64,000 nt of DNA, taken from Psychrobacillus soli (lineage in GTDB: Bacteria > Bacillota > Bacilli > Bacillales_A > Planococcaceae). The position numbers and the translations under genes are program-made. The notes under the pieces are model-generated. The model was not told the origin of the DNA and made no database searches. It saw only the letters and a program-made list of their open reading frames with translations. Shown here in pieces: positions 54,761 to 62,940 of this stretch (position 1 is its first letter; each line of letters starts with the position of its first letter). Location: positions 168 to 64,167 of the forward strand of contig NZ_VDGG01000012.1 in the NCBI RefSeq assembly GCF_006861775.1. Reading direction: 5' to 3'.

Positions 54761-56368
54761 ATGGATAAAACTGTTGCTGAAGTAATACTGGATCAATTGT
54801 CACTTTTAGGAGTCAAGCGTATTTACGGCGTCGTTGGAGATGCAATTATAGGGCTGTTGGATGCAATGGCCAAACAGGACAGGATTGAGTTTATTCCTGT
54901 GAAACATGAATCTGTCGCAGCATTCATGGCTTCTGCTGAGGCTAAGTTGACGGGGAAGCTTGCGGTATGCACAGCTACAATGGGACCAGGAGCAGCTAAT
55001 CTACTAAATGGTCTTGGAGATGCTTATTCAGATAAAGCTCCTGTCCTAGCGATTACCGGTCAGGCACCACGCAATAAAATAGGCACAGATTATCAACAGT
55101 ATGTGGATCAACAGGAACTTTTCAAGCCATTTGCTACTTACTCAGCAAATCTTGCAAGTGAGGATGCTATAGTGGATCTACTTCAAAAGGCTGCTCAAAC
55201 ATCGCTTCAGCAGCGTGCCGTCACACATCTGTCTATACCAAAAGATTTGTTCCAGGTAAAGACAGATGCGAAAGCTCGTGCACTGCCGACAGTAATAGAA
55301 GGAACAGCCTCTTTTCAAACGGAAGATTTAAAAGAAGTGGCGGCAGTGATGAAAACAGCAAAAAAACCAATTATTCTTGCCGGAGCAGGAGCGAAAAAGG
55401 CAGCTTCTTCTGTGGAAGAACTCGCTGAAACCTGGGGAGCGGGTATTCTCACCAGCTTGGGTGGCAAAGGACTGTTTCAAGAATCTACGTCATCTCTTCT
55501 TCAAGGAATTGGAGAAGGGGGAAATCCTCATGCAGCCGAAGTTTTTAAACAAGCTGATGTTGTCCTTCTTGTGGGAGTGACTTGGTGGCCAGAGGGGTAC
55601 GTGCCTAATAATGCTCGAATTATTCAAATTGACACCCACTTCGCAACTGCCCATAAAGGAATTCCAACGGAGCTTGGGGTCAATGGTAAAGCAGAGCAAG
55701 TGGTCCCACTTTTGCTACAAAGTTTAGAAGGTCATCAAAAGAATGCTGCATGGAACACTCAAATAGAGGAAGCAAAAGTAAAATGGGCTGCCCAAAATGA
55801 GGAGGAAGGTCAGATTACTGGTTCGCCTATCCATCCATCTCGTATAGTTCGAGCAATTGAACGAACGGTCGCAGAAGATGCGGTACTTACATTGGATACA
55901 GGAGATATAACGGTATGGATGAACCGCAATTTTCGTCAAATTCAGCAGTCTGTTCTATTTTCAGGTTATTGGCGCTCGATGGGTTTCGGCCTTCCAGCGG
56001 CTATCGCGGCAAAGCTTGTGCAGCCTGAAAAACAAGTCATCGCCATAGTTGGAGATGGAGGGCTTCAGATGACGCTTGCCGATCTCTTAACTGCAACTCG
56101 CTATAACCTAGACATTACGGTTCTGGTTTTTAATAACGGGTCCCTACAAATGGAAAGTGACAAAATCCAAGCGGCCGGAGATAGGGAACTGGGAACGCAA
56201 TTGACTAACCCAGATTTTGTACAAGTAGCTGAAGCATGTGGATGGACAGGATTCCGCGCCGATACGGATAGTGAATTAGAATCGATTCTCGAAGATGCTA
56301 TCCGAACTACTGGTCCAGTATTAGTCGATATCTACACAGCACAGGCATTTTTTCCAGAAACAGAGTGA
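54761..56368 (+). CDS. Pyruvate oxidase-like TPP-dependent enzyme
   Basis: 535-residue thiamine-diphosphate enzyme of the POX/AHAS family. The N-terminal Pyr domain has the activating Glu in VKHESVAAFMASAEAKLTGK. Middle FAD-type domain covers about residues 190-320. The C-terminal PP domain shows the GDG...N motif in IVGDGGLQMTLADLLTATRY then VLVFNN. It probably decarboxylates pyruvate or another 2-oxoacid. Pyruvate oxidase (PoxB-like) is favoured over acetolactate synthase because no small subunit is present. The ATG at 54761 follows AAAAGGAGAGGG. Confidence 0.85.
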   Translation: MDKTVAEVILDQLSLLGVKRIYGVVGDAIIGLLDAMAKQDRIEFIPVKHESVAAFMASAEAKLTGKLAVCTATMGPGAANLLNGLGDAYSDKAPVLAITGQAPRNKIGTDYQQYVDQQELFKPFATYSANLASEDAIVDLLQKAAQTSLQQRAVTHLSIPKDLFQVKTDAKARALPTVIEGTASFQTEDLKEVAAVMKTAKKPIILAGAGAKKAASSVEELAETWGAGILTSLGGKGLFQESTSSLLQGIGEGGNPHAAEVFKQADVVLLVGVTWWPEGYVPNNARIIQIDTHFATAHKGIPTELGVNGKAEQVVPLLLQSLEGHQKNAAWNTQIEEAKVKWAAQNEEEGQITGSPIHPSRIVRAIERTVAEDAVLTLDTGDITVWMNRNFRQIQQSVLFSGYWRSMGFGLPAAIAAKLVQPEKQVIAIVGDGGLQMTLADLLTATRYNLDITVLVFNNGSLQMESDKIQAAGDRELGTQLTNPDFVQVAEACGWTGFRADTDSELESILEDAIRTTGPVLVDIYTAQAFFPETE

Positions 56369-56382
56369 TTATATACTTATAA

Positions 56383-56417
56383 AAAAAGGCAGAATGCTAA
56401 ATACATTCTGCCTTTTA
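56383..56417. terminator. Bidirectional terminator
   Basis: AAAAGGCAGAATG / CATTCTGCCTTTT perfect stem between convergent genes. Confidence 0.92.
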
Positions 56418-56421
56418 CTAT

Positions 56422-57255
56422 CTAAAAATTAAAGTAACTGCGAAGTAAATAAGAAATCCATTTGCAATGGGGATGATTGCGAATGTTTTCTAATAACCCT
56501 TTGACAATAGCAGGACTTAAACTTGGTTCTAGCACTTGCTGCTTTAGTAGGATAAGCGATTCTTTTTCAATAGACTCCTCCAACTCATCCGTTTTTTGTG
56601 TAATCATTTCCAGTAGTTGTTCTTTCGTTACCTCCCCTAAAGCAGGTTGTTCCATCGACTGAATAAAATCTTCTGATATAAATGCAATAGTCGCATGATT
56701 AGCAAGTAGATTTGTTTTTTCCACAAGTGATTCAGATAGCAATTTCAAATCGAGTGAAGCATTCGAAAACAGCATGAGCTTTGAATAATTACCCATCAAT
56801 CCTTTAATACAATAAACTAGATCATATTTTGTTTTGTTGACTTCCTCCCCATATAAACGTTCAATCATGGATAAGGTAACCTTATCTAATAATCTATCGT
56901 ATAAATGCATTTTTTCAATTAGTTCTTTATTATGAAGTGTTTGAGCTTGTTCTTTCATAAGAACTTTGGCAAAATCTGAATGTTGAAAGAAGGTTTGAAA
57001 AGACGTGTAGAAATATGTGAACAAAAGTTCTTCATTCTGCGCATTTTTGACCTTGTAGTCAATGTCTGAAATAAGTTGGGTCATAAAGTAGTCAATCAAT
57101 GAAAAAATCAATTCATCTTTTGACTTGAAAGACAAGTAAAATGCCCCTTTAGATATACCACAATGATCGGTGATCTGTTGAACGGAAGTAGCTTCAAAAC
57201 CTTGTTTCGCAAACAGTTCTAATGCTCTTTCCATTATTAGTTGTTTTTTACTCAT
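56422..57255 (-). CDS. yerO: TetR family repressor of swrC
   Basis: 277-residue TetR-family protein with HTH TSVQQITDHCGISKGAFYLS (about residues 24-43) and an unusually long helical C-terminal region. It is divergent from swrC exactly as yerO is in B. subtilis, where it represses the pump. A palindrome in the swrC promoter spacer is its likely operator. Confidence 0.88.
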   Translation of the reverse strand: MSKKQLIMERALELFAKQGFEATSVQQITDHCGISKGAFYLSFKSKDELIFSLIDYFMTQLISDIDYKVKNAQNEELLFTYFYTSFQTFFQHSDFAKVLMKEQAQTLHNKELIEKMHLYDRLLDKVTLSMIERLYGEEVNKTKYDLVYCIKGLMGNYSKLMLFSNASLDLKLLSESLVEKTNLLANHATIAFISEDFIQSMEQPALGEVTKEQLLEMITQKTDELEESIEKESLILLKQQVLEPSLSPAIVKGLLENIRNHPHCKWISYLLRSYFNF

Positions 57256-57284
57256 ACTTTTTATATCGCTCCTAGGGTATATTG

Positions 57285-57313
57285 TTGACAGTTGACCGAT
57301 TAGTCATTATTAT
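57285..57313 (+). promoter_or_regulatory. swrC promoter with TetR operator
   Basis: -35 TTGACA (57285-57290), 17-bp spacer, -10 TATTAT (57308-57313). The spacer holds TGACCGATTAGTCA (57293-57306), an inverted repeat TGAC/GTCA. Repressor binding would exclude RNA polymerase. Confidence 0.82.
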
Positions 57314-57355
57314 AAGTAACGGAGCTAGATAAGTCAATTTAGGGTAGGTGTAATA

Positions 57356-60300
57356 GTGAAAGGTTTAGTTAACTTTGTATTAAAGAATAAACTAGCAGTA
57401 TGGTTACTTACGATTATTATAACAGCATCGGGTATTTATTCGGGTACACAAATGAAAACGGAGACGATTCCGGATATTTCGATTCCTTATTTAATGGTTA
57501 TGGGAGTATATCCAGGGGCAACTCCTGAGCAAGTAATGGAAGATATATCGATGCCGTTAGAAAAAGCGGTGGAGAACTTAGAAGATGTGAAATCCGTTTA
57601 TTCTAATTCATACTCGAATATGGCAAATGTTCAAGTAGAGTACGAGTATGGGATAGACATGGATGAAGCGAAGCGTGCTTTGCAATCTGCATTAGATACA
57701 TTGGATTTACCAGAAGGAGCACAAGCGCCAACAATTACTGCGATTAGTATGAATATGATGCCTGTTGTGGCGTTAAGTGTAAGTAGTACTACAGAGGATA
57801 TCGTTGACTTGACATCAACAGTAGAAGATTTATTACTTCCAAAAATAGAGAAAATTGATGGGGTTGCATCTGCTACTATTACAGGTCAACATATTGAAGA
57901 AGTTCAGCTTACGTATGACGAAGAAAAAATGACTGAACTCGGTATAACAGAAGATGATGTAAAACAAATGATTCAAGCGAGTGATTTAGCTGTTTCACTA
58001 GGTTTATATGAGTTTGAAGAAGGTGAACAAGCAGTTGCGGTAGATGGTAAGTTTATGACAGCCGATGAGTTAAAAGAAATGCTTATCCCTGTTACGCCAA
58101 CAGCCGAAAATCAGTCTCCATTCGTAAAACTTAGCGACATTGCTACGATTGAAGTAGTAGGTAAAGTACAATCTGTTTCACGCACAAATGGTGAAAATGC
58201 GATTGCTATTCAAATAGTCAAAGGACAACAAGCAAACACAGTAGATGTAGTAAATGCTGTGAAGGAGTTAGTTGAAGAGGAAAAGGCAGCTATCGATGGA
58301 ATTGTCATCGATATATCATTGGACCAAGGTGCGCCAATTGAAGCTTCCATTAGCACGATGATTGAAAAAGCGTTATTTGGTGGTTTGATTGCAGTATTGA
58401 TCATTCTATTATTCCTACGTGATTTCAAATCTACTATTATTTCAATCGTTTCTATTCCAGTTTCGATTTTCATGGCCTTACTGCTATTAAACTGGATGGA
58501 TATTACGTTAAATATGATGACGCTAGGTGCGATTACTGTTGCAATCGGTCGTGTAATCGATGACTCGATCGTCGTAGTAGAGAATATTTATCGTCGTCTG
58601 CATTTGAAGTCAGAAAAGTTAACAGGTCGAGCGCTTGTACGTGAAGCGACAATTGAAATGTTCAAACCAATTATGTCCTCTACATTAGTAACAGTAGCGG
58701 TATTCGCACCACTTATTTTCGTTGGTGGTATGGTTGGTGAGTTGTTTATGCCTTTCGCATTAACGATGACATTTGCACTTGTAGCATCATTACTTGTAGC
58801 AATTACAATAGTTCCTGCTTTATCTCATTTCTTATTTAAGAAAAAGTTATATGGTGAAAAAACAGAAAGTAGCCATAAAGAAGCAGGCAAAATGGCGAAC
58901 AGCTACAAAGGTATTCTTAACTGGAGTTTAAATCATAAAATAATTACTTCTCTCATTGCGATTGTTCTATTAGCTGGTAGTGTGGCATTAACGCCATTAA
59001 TCGGTTTTAGTTTCATGGGTAGTGAAGAAGAAAAAGTAATGTACTTAACGTATACGCCAGAAGCGGGCGAGTTGAAAGACGAAACTTTAGAAAACGTTGG
59101 GGTAGTGGAAGAAGAATTATTAAAACGTGGTGATATTGATATCGTCCAACTATCTATAACGGAGAGTAGCGATCAGATGGCAGCGATGATGGGTGGAGGA
59201 GGAGGCGGTGCATTAATGTACCTAATCTTTGACCCTGACATGAAAGACTTCCCCGGAGCGCGAACGGAGATTGAAGAGTATGTATTTAACATTGGCCAAA
59301 CAGGCGAATGGAAGAGCCAAAACTTTACTTCTATGTCGATGTCTACAAACGAAGTTAGCTATACATTCTACAGTGAAGATTTAGATAAACTGAATGAAGC
59401 AGTAAAAATGGTAGAAGGCGTTATGAGTGAAAACAAAGGCTTAGAGGACGTTTCTTCTAGTGCAGAGGATGCATATGTAGAATATACGTTCAATGTAGAG
59501 CAAGACGAACTTCTGCAATATGGCTTAACAACTGGTCAAATTGTCATGATGTTGAATCCGAATAAAACACAAGATGTTTTAACGACGGTTGAAAAAGATG
59601 GAGACACATTACAAGTGATTGTTCAGCAAGAACAAGCTGCACAACCTAAATCTGTCGATGATATTTTAGCAACGGAAGTACCGACAGCACTTGGTACGAC
59701 GATGAAACTTTCAGAGCTTGTAACGGTTGAGGAAGGTACGACATTAAATACACTTGCACGTAGTAAAGGGGAATATTACGCAACAGTTTCAGGTACGATT
59801 CTAGGAGCGGACATTTCCAAAGCTACATCAGAAGTTGATAAGGCAATTGATAAATTAGACTTGCCTAAAGGTGTTACAATCGGGGTTGCTGGTGCGGCTG
59901 CAGATATGACGGAAACGTTTACGCAACTGATTGTTGCAATGCTTGCGGCGATTGCAATCGTGTACTTTATCCTTGTTGTTACATTCCGTGAAGGTGTCGC
60001 ACCGTTTGCGATTCTATTCTCGTTACCATTTGCAGTAATTGGGTCATTTGTTGGGTTATTAATGGCAGGTGAAACAATTTCTGTATCTGTTATGATGGGT
60101 CTATTAATGTTAATCGGTATCGTTGTAACGAATGCAATTGTTTTAGTGGACCGTATTGTGCATATGGAACGTGATGGTATGACAATGCGTGAAGCGATTT
60201 TAGAAGCAGGTGGCACACGTCTACGTCCAATCTTAATGACGGCGATTGCAACAATCGGCGCATTAGTTCCGTTAGCGCTTGGATCTGGCGGTGGAGGCGG

Positions 60301-60442
60301 TCTAATCTCCAAAGGATTAGGTATTACGGTAATTGGTGGTTTAGTAAGTTCCACTTTATTAACATTAATCATTGTACCAATCGTTTATGAAATACTATCG
60401 AAGCTATTTAAGAAAAGCCGTAAAGAAATAGAAGAGAACTAA
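57356..60442 (+). CDS. swrC: RND efflux pump SwrC
   Basis: 1028-residue HAE1/MMPL-type RND transporter with twelve membrane helices in the 1+5+1+5 layout and two large extracytoplasmic loops. The proton-relay aspartates lie in GAITVAIGRVIDDSIVVVEN (helix 4). A glycine-rich MGGGGGGALM segment sits in the second loop (about residue 620). B. subtilis SwrC exports surfactin and is needed for swarming; here the substrate is inferred only by homology. GTG 57356 follows AGGGTAGGTG. No periplasmic adaptor gene is adjacent, as expected in a Gram-positive. Confidence 0.94.
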   Translation: MKGLVNFVLKNKLAVWLLTIIITASGIYSGTQMKTETIPDISIPYLMVMGVYPGATPEQVMEDISMPLEKAVENLEDVKSVYSNSYSNMANVQVEYEYGIDMDEAKRALQSALDTLDLPEGAQAPTITAISMNMMPVVALSVSSTTEDIVDLTSTVEDLLLPKIEKIDGVASATITGQHIEEVQLTYDEEKMTELGITEDDVKQMIQASDLAVSLGLYEFEEGEQAVAVDGKFMTADELKEMLIPVTPTAENQSPFVKLSDIATIEVVGKVQSVSRTNGENAIAIQIVKGQQANTVDVVNAVKELVEEEKAAIDGIVIDISLDQGAPIEASISTMIEKALFGGLIAVLIILLFLRDFKSTIISIVSIPVSIFMALLLLNWMDITLNMMTLGAITVAIGRVIDDSIVVVENIYRRLHLKSEKLTGRALVREATIEMFKPIMSSTLVTVAVFAPLIFVGGMVGELFMPFALTMTFALVASLLVAITIVPALSHFLFKKKLYGEKTESSHKEAGKMANSYKGILNWSLNHKIITSLIAIVLLAGSVALTPLIGFSFMGSEEEKVMYLTYTPEAGELKDETLENVGVVEEELLKRGDIDIVQLSITESSDQMAAMMGGGGGGALMYLIFDPDMKDFPGARTEIEEYVFNIGQTGEWKSQNFTSMSMSTNEVSYTFYSEDLDKLNEAVKMVEGVMSENKGLEDVSSSAEDAYVEYTFNVEQDELLQYGLTTGQIVMMLNPNKTQDVLTTVEKDGDTLQVIVQQEQAAQPKSVDDILATEVPTALGTTMKLSELVTVEEGTTLNTLARSKGEYYATVSGTILGADISKATSEVDKAIDKLDLPKGVTIGVAGAAADMTETFTQLIVAMLAAIAIVYFILVVTFREGVAPFAILFSLPFAVIGSFVGLLMAGETISVSVMMGLLMLIGIVVTNAIVLVDRIVHMERDGMTMREAILEAGGTRLRPILMTAIATIGALVPLALGSGGGGGLISKGLGITVIGGLVSSTLLTLIIVPIVYEILSKLFKKSRKEIEEN

Positions 60443-60446
60443 TGGA

Positions 60447-60487
60447 AAATCCCTACAAGATGATACGTTATCTTGTAGGGATTTTTT
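60447..60487 (+). terminator. swrC terminator
   Basis: AAATCCCTACAAGA / TCTTGTAGGGATTT stem with T6, shortly after the stop. Confidence 0.93.
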
Positions 60488-60510
60488 CTATCTAACTTGA
60501 GGTCATATTC

Positions 60511-61569
60511 TTACTTCTTTGCTGTATATTTTTTAATCGCTGGTAAAATTTCTGCCCCGATTAGCTCTATATTTTTCATTAATTTATCAAATGGCACACC
60601 ACCAAAATCCGTTTGTGCGATATAACGCTGATGACCAAACAGCTCATGCTGATAGAGAATTTTTTCGATTATTTGCTGAGGACTACCGATATTCATCACA
60701 TCGTGCGTATCAGTTCCTTGTGTAAAGTGCTGTTTCGGATAGCTTCTTCCGTTGATCAGCTCCATCCCCTTGTTTACATGCGGATACGCTTCCCTCAACG
60801 CCTGTTGGGTCGTTTCAGCCGCGTAGAAAAACCCTGCTGTTGCAACTGGAAGGGTAGCTGGATCAAACCCACTCTGCTCGGCAGCTTCCCGATATGCATC
60901 GATAGAAATTTTAAAGCTAGTAGCTGGTCCACCCAATGTAGCGAGCATCATCGGAACACCAGCATAACCAGCCTTAATCGCACTTGCGGGTGGGCCTCCA
61001 ACCGCACGCCAAATTGGTAGCGAACCATTTTGGGGACGTGGAATAACGCTTGCATTTTTTAATGGAGCACGGAATTGACCGCTCCAATTGACGACTTCTT
61101 CTTCATTAATCTTCAATAATAGTTCGAATTTCTCTTCGAACAATTCTTCATAATCCCGCACATTATAGCCTAATAATTCGAAAAGTCCTACTCGTGAAGC
61201 ACGACCAGCAATGATTTCGGCACGTCCCTTAGAAATTAAATCAATCGTAGCAAAATCCTCATATACCCGCACAGGATCCGATGTGCTAATAATGGTAGAG
61301 GAACTGGCGATTTTCAGTTTACTAGTTGCCTGCGCAATTGCTGCAAGCACAACAGAATGTGCTTGCGTTGTAAAATATTCTTGATGACTTTCCCCAACAC
61401 TAAAAAAATCAATGCCTGCTTGCTCCGCTAGCTTCGCTAATTCAATGATTTCGTGAATACGCTGACTAGCAGAAACACGTTCTCCTGTATGCGGATTTGG
61501 TATATGATCACCTAGTGTATAAAGTCCGAATTCTAAACCCTTACTTTGATCAATACGATATTTTTCCAT
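60511..61569 (-). CDS. Luciferase-like monooxygenase (LLM family)
   Basis: 352-residue flavin-dependent TIM-barrel monooxygenase or FMN oxidoreductase. Diagnostic segments: LEFGLYTLGDHIPNPHTGER, AEQAGIDFFSVGESHQEYF, LKIASSSTIISTSDPVRVYE, ISKGRAEIIAGRAS. It uses FMNH2 and oxygen, substrate unknown. Divergent from an HxlR-type redox or electrophile sensor that is likely its regulator. Confidence 0.9.
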   Translation of the reverse strand: MEKYRIDQSKGLEFGLYTLGDHIPNPHTGERVSASQRIHEIIELAKLAEQAGIDFFSVGESHQEYFTTQAHSVVLAAIAQATSKLKIASSSTIISTSDPVRVYEDFATIDLISKGRAEIIAGRASRVGLFELLGYNVRDYEELFEEKFELLLKINEEEVVNWSGQFRAPLKNASVIPRPQNGSLPIWRAVGGPPASAIKAGYAGVPMMLATLGGPATSFKISIDAYREAAEQSGFDPATLPVATAGFFYAAETTQQALREAYPHVNKGMELINGRSYPKQHFTQGTDTHDVMNIGSPQQIIEKILYQHELFGHQRYIAQTDFGGVPFDKLMKNIELIGAEILPAIKKYTAKK

Positions 61570-61625
61570 GTATTTTAGCTCCTCTTTGATGCTTAAATAT
61601 GTGTACTTAGTATAAACTTCAACCT

Positions 61626-61640
61626 TACTTAATATAAGTA
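61626..61640. promoter_or_regulatory. Palindrome between LLM and HxlR genes
   Basis: TACTTAATATAAGTA, inverted repeat ACTTA / TAAGT with centre ATA, with related half-sites TACTTAG at about 61597 and CACTTAG at about 61643. HxlR/YodB-type regulators bind such short palindromes. Confidence 0.6.
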
Positions 61641-61692
61641 CGCACTTAGAAGTGGTATAGTATACAAAAAGATACTACGGAGGAATGGAAGA

Positions 61693-62046
61693 ATGGAAAT
61701 GCAACCAGAATTATGTCGTGTGGAAGATGCTTTAAGTATATTAGTTGGTAAATGGAAACCGATTATATTACTAACCTTACTGAAAGGAGGTACTCTAAGA
61801 TTTAGTGAGTTAAAACGAAGAGTGCCTGGAATCACGCAGAAAATGTTAACGAATCAGCTACGTGAACTAGAGGAAGAGGATATTATCGCACGGAAAGTAT
61901 ACCCACAAGTGCCACCTAAAGTAGAGTATTCAATTACGGAATATGGTAAGAGTTTAGAACCGATTTTAGTAGCTATGCATGAATGGGGAACATCGCATAC
62001 ATTGCATAAAATGCAAAAAGGGAACAGAACAATATGCGAAAAATGA
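61693..62046 (+). CDS. HxlR family transcriptional regulator
   Basis: 117-residue winged-helix regulator. The HxlR signature LVGKWKPIILLTLLKGGTLR (about residues 18-37) and RFSELKRRVPGITQKMLTNQ (recognition helix) are present. One Cys near the N-terminus (LCRVEDAL, residue 8) is positioned like the redox-sensing Cys of YodB/HypR. It may sense electrophiles or oxidants and control the divergent LLM gene. RBS GGAGGAATGG; ATG 61693. Confidence 0.9.
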   Translation: MEMQPELCRVEDALSILVGKWKPIILLTLLKGGTLRFSELKRRVPGITQKMLTNQLRELEEEDIIARKVYPQVPPKVEYSITEYGKSLEPILVAMHEWGTSHTLHKMQKGNRTICEK

Positions 62047-62077
62047 AGAATCCGCTATAATGGGGGATTCTTTTTTG
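62047..62077 (+). terminator. HxlR gene terminator
   Basis: AGAATCC / GGATTCT stem, loop of about 12 nt, T6 tail. Confidence 0.75.
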
Positions 62078-62183
62078 TGCTAAAAATATTCCTCGGGAAA
62101 TAATTTTGTCTAAAATATAAGAATAATCTGTCAATTTAATTTGCAATATAGTTAATTTTATTAGAAAAAGAAGGGGCAAGGTT

Positions 62184-62360
62184 TTGAAACGTATTCATTA
62201 CAGCTAGATTATTTTTAATCGTGTCGTTTTTTGCTGTTTTTGTGGTGAAATTGTACACTCATCATCTGGTGTTATTGTTCTAGCAGGTGGTTTCTGTGCA
62301 TTAGGAAGTTTATTTATTGTTTTTATAAAGAAACATAACCCTAGAGAAGAGCTTACTTAA
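62184..62360 (+). pseudogene. Decayed small membrane protein
   Basis: TTG 62184 behind AAGGGGCAA begins LKRIHYS and stops. Other frames supply LFLIVSFFAVFVVKLYTHHL and VIVLAGGFCALGSLFIVFIK with the end KKHNPREELT. Together they resemble a two-helix membrane protein broken by two frame changes. Family not recognised. The remaining part of the 62078-62506 interval holds only the MarR promoter. Confidence 0.4.
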
Positions 62361-62436
62361 GGAATTTTGAAAACCTTGCCTGTCATATGAAAAGGTGTTT
62401 ACGATCAAATCTGCTAAAATACATGTCGCGTTGGGA

Positions 62437-62492
62437 TAGACAATTGCATCATAAATATTGTATACTATTAATTAGTTTCACTAACTAATTAA
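62437..62492 (+). promoter_or_regulatory. Promoter and MarR operator of marR–MFS operon
   Basis: -35 TAGACA (62437-62442), 18-bp spacer, -10 TATACT (62461-62466). Immediately downstream is a perfect inverted repeat TTAATTAGTT-TCACT-AACTAATTAA (62468-62492). It covers the transcription start, so the MarR protein should repress its own operon. Confidence 0.85.
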
Positions 62493-62506
62493 AAGAAGGT
62501 GTTTAC

Positions 62507-62935
62507 ATGGAATCGTATAAGGAACTTTTTAATGAATATATAAAAATGTACCGGCCATATATTAATCAATTGAATGCACTGCTAGTAGAATTTAATCTAA
62601 CTACTGCCCAATGGTCTATTATGAATTTTGTTTTCAGAGAAGGAGCAAAGACCATTGGTGACATTTCCCTTTATCAAAACGTGGAAAAACCGACCACGAC
62701 GAAACTGGTGCAAAAACTAATCGAGCTTGGTTATGTAGAAATTTACGCTGGAGATGATAAAAGAGTGAAATTTGTCCAATTATCGAATGAGGGACTGGCA
62801 GTGTATAGCAAAGTACGGAGAAAGATTGATCATTTTCAAAATAGCTTACTAGAAGGTATATCGGAGGATGACCGACTAATCGTGGTCCGAATTTTAAAAG
62901 GTATTTCCGATAAAATAGAAACTTATAAGGGGTGA
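62507..62935 (+). CDS. MarR family regulator (YwoH-like)
   Basis: 142-residue MarR winged-helix repressor. DNA-binding helices read TIGDISLYQNVEKPTTTKLV (about residues 48-67), the wing GDDKRVKFVQLSNEG (about 82-96). RBS AAGAAGGTG precedes ATG 62507. It stands 5 bp ahead of the MFS gene, mirroring ywoH–ywoG of B. subtilis. A 25-bp perfect palindrome over the promoter is its probable operator. Confidence 0.9.
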   Translation: MESYKELFNEYIKMYRPYINQLNALLVEFNLTTAQWSIMNFVFREGAKTIGDISLYQNVEKPTTTKLVQKLIELGYVEIYAGDDKRVKFVQLSNEGLAVYSKVRRKIDHFQNSLLEGISEDDRLIVVRILKGISDKIETYKG

Positions 62936-62940
62936 GATGG

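Noticed and set aside
59776-60372. 198-codon reverse ORF inside swrC
   Set aside because: Shadow of swrC, rich in Ile/Thr/Pro as expected for an antisense frame.
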